Below are positions 27,944 to 37,145 of a stretch of DNA of 64,000 bases, in pieces. Position 1 is the first letter of the stretch. The number at the start of each line of letters is the position of its first letter. The stretch covers positions 59,397-123,396 of the forward strand of contig UQOS01000001.1 in the NCBI GenBank assembly GCA_900542735.1, in the 5' to 3' direction. The position numbers were made by a program, and so were the translations under genes. The notes under the pieces are model-generated. The model saw nothing but the letters and a program-made list of their open reading frames with translations, made no database searches and was not told where the DNA came from. This DNA comes from an uncultured Mycoplasmatota bacterium (GTDB lineage Bacteria; Bacillota_I; Bacilli_A; RF39; UBA660).

Positions 27944-28657
27944 ATGACAAAAATTTTATTAATTATTCCAGCATATAATGAAGCTGAAAATATATTAAAA
28001 GTTTATAATAGTATTCAAGATTATAATCAAAAACACCAAGCAAACTATGATATATTAGTTGTAAATGATGGTTCTAAAGATAATACAGAAGAAATTTTGT
28101 CTAAAAATAATATCAATCATATTAAACTGGTACATAATTTAGGAATTGGTGGAGCTGTACAAACTGGGTATAAATATGCACTAGAAAATAATTATGATAT
28201 TGCTATTCAATTTGATGGTGATGGTCAACATGATGTAAAGTATGTAAATACAATAGTTAAACCTATCGTAAATGGACAAGCTAATATGGTAATTGGTTCT
28301 CGTTTTATAGATAAAAATTCTAGTAGATTTAAATCATCTGCTTCTAGAAGATTAGGAATTAAAATTATTTCTAATGTAATAAAAATAAAAACTGGAGCAA
28401 AAATATATGATACTACTAGTGGTTTCAGAGCAGTAGATTCTAAAATAATTAAAATATTTGCTGAATCTTATCCAAGAGAATATCCTGAACCAATTTCTAC
28501 AGTTGATATTTTAAAGCAAGGATTAGTAGTTAAAGAGCAGCCTGTTAATATGCATGAAAGGACTGCAGGAACATCTTCAATAAAATCATGGAAAACAGCT
28601 TATTACATGATAAATGTTATACTTTCAATACTATTAATGAAAGGAAGGAATAAATAA
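27944..28657 (+). CDS. DPM1-type polyprenyl-phosphate glycosyltransferase
   Basis: About 237 aa GT2 protein. LLIIPAYNEAENILKVYNSI, ILVVNDGSKDNTEEIL, NLGIGGAVQTGYKYA and IQFDGDGQHD are the classic dolichyl-phosphate mannose synthase pattern. It charges undecaprenyl phosphate with a sugar in the cytoplasm. It has no large membrane part, but the neighbour at 28659 may anchor it. GGGAAGTGAT supports the ATG at 27944. Confidence 0.88.
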   Translation: MTKILLIIPAYNEAENILKVYNSIQDYNQKHQANYDILVVNDGSKDNTEEILSKNNINHIKLVHNLGIGGAVQTGYKYALENNYDIAIQFDGDGQHDVKYVNTIVKPIVNGQANMVIGSRFIDKNSSRFKSSASRRLGIKIISNVIKIKTGAKIYDTTSGFRAVDSKIIKIFAESYPREYPEPISTVDILKQGLVVKEQPVNMHERTAGTSSIKSWKTAYYMINVILSILLMKGRNK

Positions 28658-28658
28658 T

Positions 28659-29009
28659 ATGAGTTTTAGTTTGAGATTATTTTTAATCATATTTTCTTTA
28701 ATACTTGCTTTCATTATTTTTCATTTAATATATAGAAAAAAAATTCAAATTAGCTTTTCTATCTTTTGGCTATTTTCTGCTTTACTCATATTGTTAGTTG
28801 GATTATTTCCTGATTTTATTAATATTTTCACTCGTATTATTGGGTTTGAAACTACCTCAAATTTAGTAATAGGAATTATACTTGGAATTTTATTATTCAA
28901 TACTTTGCTATTAACAATAATACTTACAGAGCAAAATAAACGAATTACTTTATTAATACAAGAAGTTTCAATTTTAAAACATGAATTAAATAAGAAAGGA
29001 AACAAATAA
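28659..29009 (+). CDS. DUF2304 small membrane protein
   Basis: 116 aa with three hydrophobic helices (about 4-24, 32-52, 68-90) and a charged C-terminal helix (QNKRITLLIQEVSILKHELN). DUF2304 genes typically follow DPM1-type GT2 genes, as here with one base between, and are thought to be partners of the transferase. The family is recognised from this layout and context. Confidence 0.7.
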   Translation: MSFSLRLFLIIFSLILAFIIFHLIYRKKIQISFSIFWLFSALLILLVGLFPDFINIFTRIIGFETTSNLVIGIILGILLFNTLLLTIILTEQNKRITLLIQEVSILKHELNKKGNK

Positions 29010-29010
29010 T

Positions 29011-29364
29011 ATGAAGTTGATATTAACAATAATTTATATATGTATGACAACTACAGGAATCTTTTTAATGAAATTAGGTGGCAATTCACTATCACTAACT
29101 CTACAAAATGGAATTAATTTTAAGATGGGTTATATTACCTTATTAGGGTTTCTAGCATATTTAATTAGTTTCCTATTATGGCAAAAACTATTAGTAACAT
29201 TTGACCTTAGTTATATTGTACCGATCACAACAGGTATCTCACAAATTATTATCTTATTATTAGGCGTTCTATTCTTTAAAGAACAAATTAATTGGGTAGG
29301 CGTAGTTGGTGTTATTATTACGATTATTGGTATTACCTTAATTGGATTTGGAAAGAAAATGTAA
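29011..29364 (+). CDS. Four-helix SMR/EamA-like transporter
   Basis: 117 aa, four helices, a half-size DMT protein like EmrE/ArnE-F. FDLSYIVPITTGISQIIILLLG resembles the central motif of SMR-type proteins. It lies one base after the DUF2304 gene in a GT2-DUF2304-SMR trio. A likely role is flipping the polyprenyl-phosphate sugar to the outer face for GT-C enzymes such as the DUF2142 protein. Drug efflux is an alternative but fits the context less well. Confidence 0.72.
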   Translation: MKLILTIIYICMTTTGIFLMKLGGNSLSLTLQNGINFKMGYITLLGFLAYLISFLLWQKLLVTFDLSYIVPITTGISQIIILLLGVLFFKEQINWVGVVGVIITIIGITLIGFGKKM

Positions 29365-29382
29365 TAAAAAGTAGGAGTGAGA

Positions 29383-30150
29383 ATGAAAATAACGATAATA
29401 ACTGTTTGTTATAATTCAGGAAAAACAATTAAAGATACAATAGAATCCGTATTAGCTCAGAATTATAAGAATTTTGAATATATCATTATAGATGGTAAAA
29501 GTAAAGATAATACTGTTGACATAATAAAGTCATATGAACCAAAATTTAATGGAAAAATGAAATGGATTTCTGAAAAAGATAAAGGTATCTATGATGCTAT
29601 GAATAAGGGAGTAAAACTTGCTAGTGGTGATATTATAGGACTTATTAATGCTGATGATATTTTAGCTACTCCTAATGCTTTTCAAATAATAGTAGATACT
29701 TTTAAAAATGAAAACTGTGATGGAACTTATTCTAATTTAAGAGTTTTAGATGGAAATATGAAAAAAGTAATTAGGGTATTTAAACCTAAAAAAGGAAATT
29801 ATAAATTAGGGTGGTATCCACCTCACCCAACACTTTATCTAAAAAAAGATGTTTATGATAAAATTGGTCTCTATAGCTTGGATTATAAAATAGCAGCTGA
29901 TTATGACTTAATGATAAGAGTTATGAAAGATAGTGATATAAAACTATCTTATATTAAAGAAGTATTAGTTTATATGCGTGGTGGTGGTGTAAGTACCAAT
30001 GGAATTAATGGTTACTATAAAAGTTTTAATGAATCATTACAAGTATTAAAAGAAAATAAAATAAAATTTCCAGTAATTGTAAATTTAATTAGAACAGTAG
30101 TTATATTTAATCAATCACTAAAAGCAAAACTAAAAAACAATAGTAATTAA
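29383..30150 (+). CDS. Family 2 glycosyltransferase
   Basis: About 255 aa. ITIITVCYNSGKTIKDTIES, YIIIDGKSKDNTVDII, EKDKGIYDAMNKGVKLASGD and the LINADD metal site match the WcaA-type GT2 group that transfers glucose, galactose or similar. It lacks a membrane domain. GTAGGAGTGAGA supports ATG 29383 over GTG 29377. Confidence 0.88.
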   Translation: MKITIITVCYNSGKTIKDTIESVLAQNYKNFEYIIIDGKSKDNTVDIIKSYEPKFNGKMKWISEKDKGIYDAMNKGVKLASGDIIGLINADDILATPNAFQIIVDTFKNENCDGTYSNLRVLDGNMKKVIRVFKPKKGNYKLGWYPPHPTLYLKKDVYDKIGLYSLDYKIAADYDLMIRVMKDSDIKLSYIKEVLVYMRGGGVSTNGINGYYKSFNESLQVLKENKIKFPVIVNLIRTVVIFNQSLKAKLKNNSN

Positions 30151-30164
30151 TAATAGGGGGTATT

Positions 30165-31211
30165 ATGAAAAAAGAAGTAAAACTTAGTATTATTGTACCA
30201 TGTTATAAAGTAGAAAAATATTTGCCAAGATGCTTAGACTCATTGTTGAATCAGACTTTAGAAGAAATTGAAGTAATATGTATAAATGATGGTTCTCCAG
30301 ATAATTGTTTAAAAATATTAAAAGAATACCAAAAGAAATATTCTTCCAAATTGGTAATCATTGATAAAAAGAATGAAGGCGTTTGGCGTGGAAGAAAAGA
30401 TGGTATCAAGAAAGCAAAAGGAGAATTTATAGGATTCGTAGATAGCGATGATTATGTAGCACTAGATTTTGCAGAAAAATTATATAATGCTGCTAAGAAA
30501 AATCATGCTGATATTTCAGTATGTGGATTTGATAGAATTGATTTAGAGACTGGAAAGTTATATTCAAGAGAAATGTGTTACCCAGAAACTAAAATTATTG
30601 AAATGAATAAAAATCCAGAAGACGTACTGATGATAAATGGTGCACCATGGAATAAAATATATAAGGCAAATTTATTAAAAAAAATGGCAGAACTTAAACA
30701 CCCACCTAGAATATTAGATGATATGATGTTTTTACTTTTGATCTATATCAATGCAAATAAAATTACTTTTATTCCAGATAGTTTAGTTTATTATATGGTA
30801 AGAACAGATTCTATTATTAATACCATAAGAAAAGAACAAGTAGAATCAACATATTTAGCTATGACTGAAGTAAGAAGAGTCTATGAAAATAGTGATCGTC
30901 GTGTAACAATGTTACCAGTTTTAGATTCTATGGCTTTTCTTCATTTGGGGATTTCTCTAATGTTTAGACTTTCTAATGATAAAGAATGTAATTTAAAAGA
31001 AGCAATAAGAACAAATAATAAGTTTTTAGACGATTGGTTTCCTACTTGGAGATATAGTAAATTTATTAAATTATCTTATATGTTTAAACATGGATTTAAT
31101 AATTTAAAAATATGGATTGTTAAAATGTGTTATAAATTTCATTTGTTTAGAGCCTTCTTAAAAGTTTACAATTTTATGATTACAAAATTAAAAATCGATA
31201 TAAAATGGTAG
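30165..31211 (+). CDS. Family 2 glycosyltransferase
   Basis: 348 aa. LSIIVPCYKVEKYLPRCLDS, EVICINDGSPDNCLKIL, NEGVWRGRKDGIKKAKGEF and FVDSDDYV show a standard GT-A core of the EpsH/CapG kind. The C-terminal half is helical and basic with no clear membrane span. AGGGGGT precedes the ATG. Confidence 0.88.
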   Translation: MKKEVKLSIIVPCYKVEKYLPRCLDSLLNQTLEEIEVICINDGSPDNCLKILKEYQKKYSSKLVIIDKKNEGVWRGRKDGIKKAKGEFIGFVDSDDYVALDFAEKLYNAAKKNHADISVCGFDRIDLETGKLYSREMCYPETKIIEMNKNPEDVLMINGAPWNKIYKANLLKKMAELKHPPRILDDMMFLLLIYINANKITFIPDSLVYYMVRTDSIINTIRKEQVESTYLAMTEVRRVYENSDRRVTMLPVLDSMAFLHLGISLMFRLSNDKECNLKEAIRTNNKFLDDWFPTWRYSKFIKLSYMFKHGFNNLKIWIVKMCYKFHLFRAFLKVYNFMITKLKIDIKW

Positions 31212-31279
31212 AAAGAATAATTCTTTCTCTTTTTTTCTTTAATATATAGTATAATAAAGTTAATAGGTAGGTGTTTGCA

Positions 31280-32239
31280 GTGAAAAATAACATTTTATAT
31301 ATTGTAGTACCATGCTACAATGAAGAAGAAGTATTAACAGAAACAACGAAACAATTGAAAGCAAAACTAGAAGATTTAATAGAGAAAAAAGTAATTGCTA
31401 AAGAAAGTCGTGTTATGTATGTAAATGATGGTTCAAAAGATAAAACATGGCAGTTAATTGAAAAGATAAGTAAAGAGAATGAATTATTTACTGGTATTTC
31501 CTTATCTAGAAATAGGGGACATCAAAATGCCCTTTTAGCAGGTTTAATGACAGCAAAAGAGTATGCAGATATAGTAATTAGTATGGATGCAGATCTTCAA
31601 GATGATATTAATGCTATTGATGATATGTTAAAGAAATATTATGAAGGTTGTGATATTGTTTATGGTGTGCGTAGCTCTAGAAAAAAAGATACTTGGTTTA
31701 AGAAAACTACTGCTCAGGCTTTTTATAAATTTATGAAATTAATGGGAGTAGATATTGTATATAATCATGCTGATTATCGTTTAACTAGTAGAAAAGTGTT
31801 AGAGCACTTTGCAGATTATAAAGAAGTAAATCTTTTCTTAAGAGGAATGTTTCCATTAATTGGTTATCAGTCAGATGTTGTTTACTATGAAAGACATGAA
31901 AGATTTGCTGGAACTAGTAAATACCCACTTAAAAAAATGTTAAACTTTGCTTGGGATGGAATTACGTCATTTAGTGTAAAACCAATTAGATTTATTTTAA
32001 CATTAGGTGTTTTTCTTTTTGTTATTAGTCTTATTATGACTATTTACTGTATTATCGTAAAACTATTAGGCCATGCTGTTACTGGTTGGACATTCTTAGC
32101 TTGTTCTATATGGATGTTAGCAGGAGTTCAAATGTTGTCTCTTGGTATTATTGGAGAATATGTTGGTAAAATGTATAATGAAACTAAAGCAAGGCCACGC
32201 TATATTATTTCTAGAAATTTAATGGAGGAAGATAAATGA
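31280..32239 (+). CDS. GtrB/ArnC-type polyprenyl-phosphate glycosyltransferase
   Basis: About 319 aa. N-terminal GT2 core (YIVVPCYNEEEVLTETTKQL, MYVNDGSKDKTWQLI, NRGHQNALLAGL, SMDADLQDD) is followed by two C-terminal transmembrane helices (about 235-300) and the conserved GEYVGKMYNETKARPRYI ending. It makes undecaprenyl-phosphate sugar. The start is GTG at 31280 with AGGTAGGTG upstream. It overlaps galE by four bases. Confidence 0.92.
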   Translation: MKNNILYIVVPCYNEEEVLTETTKQLKAKLEDLIEKKVIAKESRVMYVNDGSKDKTWQLIEKISKENELFTGISLSRNRGHQNALLAGLMTAKEYADIVISMDADLQDDINAIDDMLKKYYEGCDIVYGVRSSRKKDTWFKKTTAQAFYKFMKLMGVDIVYNHADYRLTSRKVLEHFADYKEVNLFLRGMFPLIGYQSDVVYYERHERFAGTSKYPLKKMLNFAWDGITSFSVKPIRFILTLGVFLFVISLIMTIYCIIVKLLGHAVTGWTFLACSIWMLAGVQMLSLGIIGEYVGKMYNETKARPRYIISRNLMEEDK

Positions 32240-33234
32240 AAGTATTAGTTACAGGTGGTATGGGCTATATTGGTAGTCATACAGTTGTTGAATTATTAGA
32301 AAATAATTATGAGGTAGTAATTGTTGATAATCTAGTAAATTCTAAAATAGATGTTTTAGATAAAATAGAAAAAATAACTGGTAAAAGGCCTAAATTTTAT
32401 CAATATGATTTATGTAATTATCAAGATTTAGAAACTATATTTAAAGAAAATAAAATTGATGTAGTAATTCATTTTGCTGGTTTAAAAGCAGTAGGAGAAA
32501 GTTGTGAAAAACCACTTCTTTATTATCAAAATAATTTAATATCTACTATGAATTTATTAGATATCATGGCAAAATATAATTGTAAAAGACTTGTATTTTC
32601 TTCTAGTGCTACTGTTTATGGTAAACCTAAGAGTCTTCCTATTCAAGAAGATTTCCCTTTATCAACAACGAATCCATATGGTTCAACAAAACTATTTATT
32701 GAATATATGTTAAAAGATTTATATAAAGCAGATCCAACTTGGAGCATCGCAATTCTTAGATATTTTAATCCAATTGGAGCTCATCAATCTTATTTATTAG
32801 GAGAAAATCCTAATGGTATTCCTAATAACTTAATGCCATATATTGTAAAAGTTGCTACTAAAGAATTAGATCATTTAAATATTTTTGGCAATGATTATGA
32901 TACGAAAGATGGAACAGGTGTAAGAGATTATATTCATGTAGTTGATTTAGCTAAAGGACATATTAAAGCAGTAGAAAAAGTTTTAACTACTAATAAAGTT
33001 GACTGTTATAATTTAGGTACTGGAGTAGGTTATAGTGTATTAGAAATGGTTGAATTATTTAAAAAAGTAAACAAGATCGATGTTCCTTATAAAATTGTAG
33101 AAAGAAGAAGTGGAGATATTAGTAGCTGTTATGCAGATCCAACCTATGCACTAAAAGAGTTAGGGTTTAAAGCTGAAAAAACTTTAGAAGATATGGTAAG
33201 AGATAGTTACCAATTTGTTGTAAATAATAAGTAA
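32236..33234 (+). CDS. galE: UDP-glucose 4-epimerase
   Basis: 332 aa, extended short-chain dehydrogenase. The NAD-binding GGMGYIGSHTVVELL is N-terminal. The catalytic Ser-Thr and Tyr-x3-Lys are in FSSSATVYG and NPYGSTK (about 148-152). RYFNPIGAHQSYLLGE and GTGVRDYIHVVDLA are GalE-specific, which separates it from RmlB. It interconverts UDP-glucose and UDP-galactose (or the N-acetyl forms) for the cluster. It is the last gene of a long plus-strand run and overlaps its neighbour by four bases. Confidence 0.95.
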   Translation: MKVLVTGGMGYIGSHTVVELLENNYEVVIVDNLVNSKIDVLDKIEKITGKRPKFYQYDLCNYQDLETIFKENKIDVVIHFAGLKAVGESCEKPLLYYQNNLISTMNLLDIMAKYNCKRLVFSSSATVYGKPKSLPIQEDFPLSTTNPYGSTKLFIEYMLKDLYKADPTWSIAILRYFNPIGAHQSYLLGENPNGIPNNLMPYIVKVATKELDHLNIFGNDYDTKDGTGVRDYIHVVDLAKGHIKAVEKVLTTNKVDCYNLGTGVGYSVLEMVELFKKVNKIDVPYKIVERRSGDISSCYADPTYALKELGFKAEKTLEDMVRDSYQFVVNNK

Positions 33235-33247
33235 AATTAATTATTAT

Positions 33248-33276
33248 AAAACCGGTGAAACTTGTCATCGGTTTTT
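33248..33276. terminator. Terminator of the polysaccharide cluster
   Basis: An 11-bp stem AAAACCGGTGA / TCATCGGTTTT with one G-U pair, then a T-run; A/T on both flanks may also serve the convergent gene. Confidence 0.85.
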
Positions 33277-33335
33277 ATAATGTAAAAATATTATTAAATC
33301 TAATTACTATTCAATAAAATAATCACTAATGGAAA

Positions 33336-34850
33336 TTATTTTCTTTTTAATAAATAATAATTAGTATCTTTATAATCTTCTTTTTGATGTTTTGAAGCAA
33401 TTATTTGGTAATTTTCTACTATGAACTGTCCACTATTTTCTAATGCTGTTTGGTCTAATTCTGAAACCATCACAACATAATTAACACATTTATCTCTTAT
33501 ACATATATTTTGACCATCCCAATTATATGGATATAATTCATAGGAAAGATTCTGTATTTCAAAATGCTTAATAGTAGGATTTTGATTCGTAGTAAAATAT
33601 ACTCCTAAATCTAAAAAGCCATAATTTAAAAGTGTCGTATCTTTATCCTTTAGAATAATATCACGAAACATATATTGAGCAAGTTCTTTTTTTGGAGTTA
33701 AAAGCAAAGTACGATAATTAGCACATGTATAAGAAAAATAAATACAAGAAATAGAAACAGGAATAATTAGTAAAAAACTATATTTAAAATTCTTAATTTT
33801 AGGTAGAAAATGATCAAAGGTTTTAAATAGTTGAATCCAAGCAAGTAATGTAAAAAATAATATTAATAATAAAGAATAATAAGGATAATTTTGTCCTCCA
33901 ATAAAAGTGAATATGATAGATATTAAAAATGTTAAAAATAGATAAATTTTATTATTAATATTTTTAATAGATAAAATTATAAAAAGAATAAATATTATTA
34001 AAAGTATAAATAGTAAAATATTATTTATATTAAATATATTATCTATAAATATTCCAATAGAAGAAAATAATTTTTCTAGAAGGCTATAATCATTATTAGT
34101 TCCATATTTTGTGATATTAACGAAAAAGTAAGTATAAATAAATTCTTTAAGTCCATTATTAATTAGAAAGTAAATACTAAATAATAGAAAAGGAATACCC
34201 ATACCAAATAAGAAAATAAAACAGTATTTAAATCCCTCTTTAAATTTTTTTTGGAACATATAATCGAAAAATATAAACATCATCCAACTAAGCCAAAATC
34301 CACATAAATTATATTTAATTAAAAAGATAATTCCTGCTAGAAAGCCATTGATAAAAATAATTTTAGAATTCATTTCCTTATTTTTTAAATAATTTAAAAA
34401 GTAATATAAACTAATCATAAAGAATGGAAAACAAATTTCTTCAGCACTACCACCATGGGCAAATGAATTACAGGTACAAATAGTAGTAAACATAATTGGT
34501 AAAATTAAAAAAGCATATTTTTCATCTATAAATAATTTTATAATCTTATAAGCATAAAACAAACAAATAGACTGTAATAAACACTCAATAATAAATACTC
34601 CTAAAAAAGACTGATTTGTAATTAGATATCCTAATCCATATATTAGATATAAAATAGGACCCTTTTGTTCAAATAAATCTTTATATGGTACTAAACCATT
34701 CATCATACCTTTTCCAACTGTAAAAAAAGCATTTACATCTACCCAATCATTCATAGGATATAAAGGTGAATTTTGTGAACAAAAGAGTAAAATCATAGTG
34801 GCTGTTAATAAACAGAAACAATAAATAAAAACAGTTTTTTTCTTTTTCAT
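33336..34850 (-). CDS. GT39-like polytopic membrane glycosyltransferase
   Basis: 504 aa, about twelve hydrophobic helices. In the first extracytoplasmic loop, NDWVDVNAFFTVGKGMMNG then VPYKDLFEQKGPILYLIYGL is the PMT-like pattern of bacterial GT-C mannosyl/arabinosyl-type transferases. A ~100-residue soluble C-terminal part follows. It faces the cluster on the minus strand and has its own promoter region upstream. Its likely job is adding a sugar from a polyprenyl-phosphate donor outside the cell. Confidence 0.78.
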   Translation of the reverse strand: MKKKKTVFIYCFCLLTATMILLFCSQNSPLYPMNDWVDVNAFFTVGKGMMNGLVPYKDLFEQKGPILYLIYGLGYLITNQSFLGVFIIECLLQSICLFYAYKIIKLFIDEKYAFLILPIMFTTICTCNSFAHGGSAEEICFPFFMISLYYFLNYLKNKEMNSKIIFINGFLAGIIFLIKYNLCGFWLSWMMFIFFDYMFQKKFKEGFKYCFIFLFGMGIPFLLFSIYFLINNGLKEFIYTYFFVNITKYGTNNDYSLLEKLFSSIGIFIDNIFNINNILLFILLIIFILFIILSIKNINNKIYLFLTFLISIIFTFIGGQNYPYYSLLLILFFTLLAWIQLFKTFDHFLPKIKNFKYSFLLIIPVSISCIYFSYTCANYRTLLLTPKKELAQYMFRDIILKDKDTTLLNYGFLDLGVYFTTNQNPTIKHFEIQNLSYELYPYNWDGQNICIRDKCVNYVVMVSELDQTALENSGQFIVENYQIIASKHQKEDYKDTNYYLLKRK

Positions 34851-34962
34851 AATAATTAAATCCCTTCTAAATACATAAAATCAATAACTTATATATTATC
34901 AATTACTCCATTTATTTCTAGTATAACATACTAAATTGAAAAAAAATTTTAAAAATTTTCAC

Positions 34963-35002
34963 TTTTTGTAAGTATTTTTCAAAGTTTTTTAAATAATATT
35001 AT
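34963..35002 (+). repeat. 40-nt upstream element, copy 2
   Basis: It matches 38 of 40 bases with 6788-6827 and ends 28 bases before the adhesin ATG. It includes a TATTAT that could be a -10 box. See the copy at 6788. Confidence 0.6.
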
Positions 35003-35030
35003 TAGAATCATAAAGACAGGGGGAATAAAA

Positions 35031-37145
35031 ATGAAAAAAATTTTAATGATTCTAGCAGTATTATTTATTTTAGCAGTACCTAACATAAAAGTATTGGCAT
35101 TGGAAGATAGCTTTTATGAAGGAGAGTATATTCCAGGGGAATATATTAAAAAGTTTAGAAATGGGGCAGGAAAATATGAACAACTTAGATTTTTCAGAAG
35201 AAAGAGTGATAATAGGGCAGTATATTGTATTGAATTATGGGAAGCAATCTCTAGTAACAAACTAATTCCAGGTTATGATAATGACCAATATTTACATTCT
35301 AATATGGATTATAGTAATTGGGAAAGAGTAATGTTAATTTCTTATTATGGTTATGGTTATCAAAATCATACTGATGATAAGTGGTATGTAGTTACGCAGT
35401 TTATGATTTGGAAAGAATTATCTTCAGATACTAATTTATATTTTACTGATAAATTAAATGGTAACAAAATAGAAAAATATGAAGCAGAAATGAATGAGAT
35501 TAATAATTTAATTCAAAACCATAGTAATATTCCATCTATTTATAATCAAACTTATCAAGTAAAATATAAAGAACCATTAATAATTCAAGATACTAATAAT
35601 GTACTAGAAAAGTTTAATATTACGGGAGGTAATGAATTTGTAACAAAGAAAGAAAAGAATACATTAACCATTATGAAAAATACTATAGGAGAAAGTCAAA
35701 TTATTTTTTCTAATACCGATAATATGTATTCGTCAAGGCCAATTGTATATATTGATGAAAATGGTCAAAATCTATTAGCGGCAGGTAGTTATTATCCAAT
35801 ATATATGGTAGTAAATGTAAATTTGGCTTATAAGAATATTAAGGTTATAAAACTGGATAAGGAAACTAGTAATCTTTCACAGGGGGATGCCAATCTAATA
35901 GGAAGTAAGATTCAATTATTAGATAAAGATTATCAGTTGATAGCTTTAAAAGAAATAACTGATGATCACTCTTTGGTATTTGATAATGTTCCTTATGGAA
36001 CTTATTATTTAAAAGAAGTAACACCTGGTAATGGTTATTTATTGAATAAAGCATTAAAACAGATTGTAGTAGATGATAATCATGATACTTATGAATTTGA
36101 AAATCAAGTAATAAAAAATAAAATAGAAATTACGAAGTATCTAAAGAATCCACTTACAGAAGAGATAAAAAAAGAAAGTAATGCTACATTTTCTATTTAT
36201 AACACTAAAAAAGAAAAAGTAGCTGTCCTAACAACTAATCGTCTAGGAAATGCACAAGTTACTTTACCATATGGAAATTATACTTTGGTTCAGGATACTG
36301 GTGTTAAAAATCATAAGTTTATTAAAGATTTAGAATTTTCTATTACAGAAGATAATCTAACGCAACACTTCAATTTATATAATGAAGAATTGACAGCAAC
36401 TATTAAAATTATAAATGTTGATAGTGATTCTAATTTACCAATTTTAGAGTCTGGTAGTATTTTTAAAATTAAAAATTTAGATACTAATAGATATATAAAA
36501 GATAAAGATGGTAATATTTTAGAATTAGTAACAGATGAAATAGGAAAAACTAGTACCAAGTTATCTAGTGGTATTTATCAATTAGAGCAAGTAAAGGTAG
36601 TAGATGGTTATTATGAAACAAAAGAAGTTTATAAGTTTGAAATTAGTGATGGTATAGAATTTCAAAAAGATGAATTAGAAAATAATTATCTAGAAATTAA
36701 TGTAGCAAATAAAAAGAAAACAGGAAAATTAAAGTTAGAAAAATATACTGAATATTATTTAAATGATGCATTAACAAAAACTATCAAAGAAAAAGATTTT
36801 AAGGTACCTATTTATGCAAGTGATGATATCTATTCTAAAGATGGTGTAAAATTATATGGAAAAGATGAAGTAGTGGGAATATTAGGAATAGATGAATTTG
36901 ATTTATATTATGGCTCTTATTATTTAGTAGTAGAATCTACTTCAGAAAAACAAGAATTTACTATTGATAACTTAGATACCAAGATAGTTAAACTTTATAA
37001 GCAAATCTATGAGTATGAAGAAATAGAAGAAGTAATAGAATTTCCCAATACACTTAGTAATAAAAGTATGCTTTCTAATATCAATTTACTTCCTATTGTA
37101 TTAGGATTATCTTTAATGAAAAGGAAGAAATATGAAACAAAATAA
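35031..37145 (+). CDS. Cell-wall adhesin with thioester domain and CnaB/SpaA-like repeats
   Basis: 704 aa. A signal peptide covers residues ~1-24. The thioester domain follows, with the cysteine at 66 (AVYCIELWE) and its partner glutamine at 123 (VVTQFMIWKEL). From ~270 come about four SpaA/CnaB-type repeats (VIKLDKETS..., YGTYYLKEVTPGNGYLL, YGNYTLVQ, LSSGIYQLEQV). The end is a sorting signal: EFPNTLSN, a hydrophobic helix and KRKKYETK. Such thioester proteins bind host surface molecules covalently. The motif FPNTL departs from LPXTG, and a sortase gene overlaps the 3' end by 14 bases. AGGGGGAAT precedes the ATG. Confidence 0.88.
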   Translation: MKKILMILAVLFILAVPNIKVLALEDSFYEGEYIPGEYIKKFRNGAGKYEQLRFFRRKSDNRAVYCIELWEAISSNKLIPGYDNDQYLHSNMDYSNWERVMLISYYGYGYQNHTDDKWYVVTQFMIWKELSSDTNLYFTDKLNGNKIEKYEAEMNEINNLIQNHSNIPSIYNQTYQVKYKEPLIIQDTNNVLEKFNITGGNEFVTKKEKNTLTIMKNTIGESQIIFSNTDNMYSSRPIVYIDENGQNLLAAGSYYPIYMVVNVNLAYKNIKVIKLDKETSNLSQGDANLIGSKIQLLDKDYQLIALKEITDDHSLVFDNVPYGTYYLKEVTPGNGYLLNKALKQIVVDDNHDTYEFENQVIKNKIEITKYLKNPLTEEIKKESNATFSIYNTKKEKVAVLTTNRLGNAQVTLPYGNYTLVQDTGVKNHKFIKDLEFSITEDNLTQHFNLYNEELTATIKIINVDSDSNLPILESGSIFKIKNLDTNRYIKDKDGNILELVTDEIGKTSTKLSSGIYQLEQVKVVDGYYETKEVYKFEISDGIEFQKDELENNYLEINVANKKKTGKLKLEKYTEYYLNDALTKTIKEKDFKVPIYASDDIYSKDGVKLYGKDEVVGILGIDEFDLYYGSYYLVVESTSEKQEFTIDNLDTKIVKLYKQIYEYEEIEEVIEFPNTLSNKSMLSNINLLPIVLGLSLMKRKKYETK

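Noticed and set aside
32236..33234. RmlB (dTDP-glucose 4,6-dehydratase) for the 3-amino sugar pathway
   Set aside because: It has the GalE-specific segments FNPIGAHQS and GVRDYIHVVDLA, and the YGSTK site belongs to the epimerase pattern.
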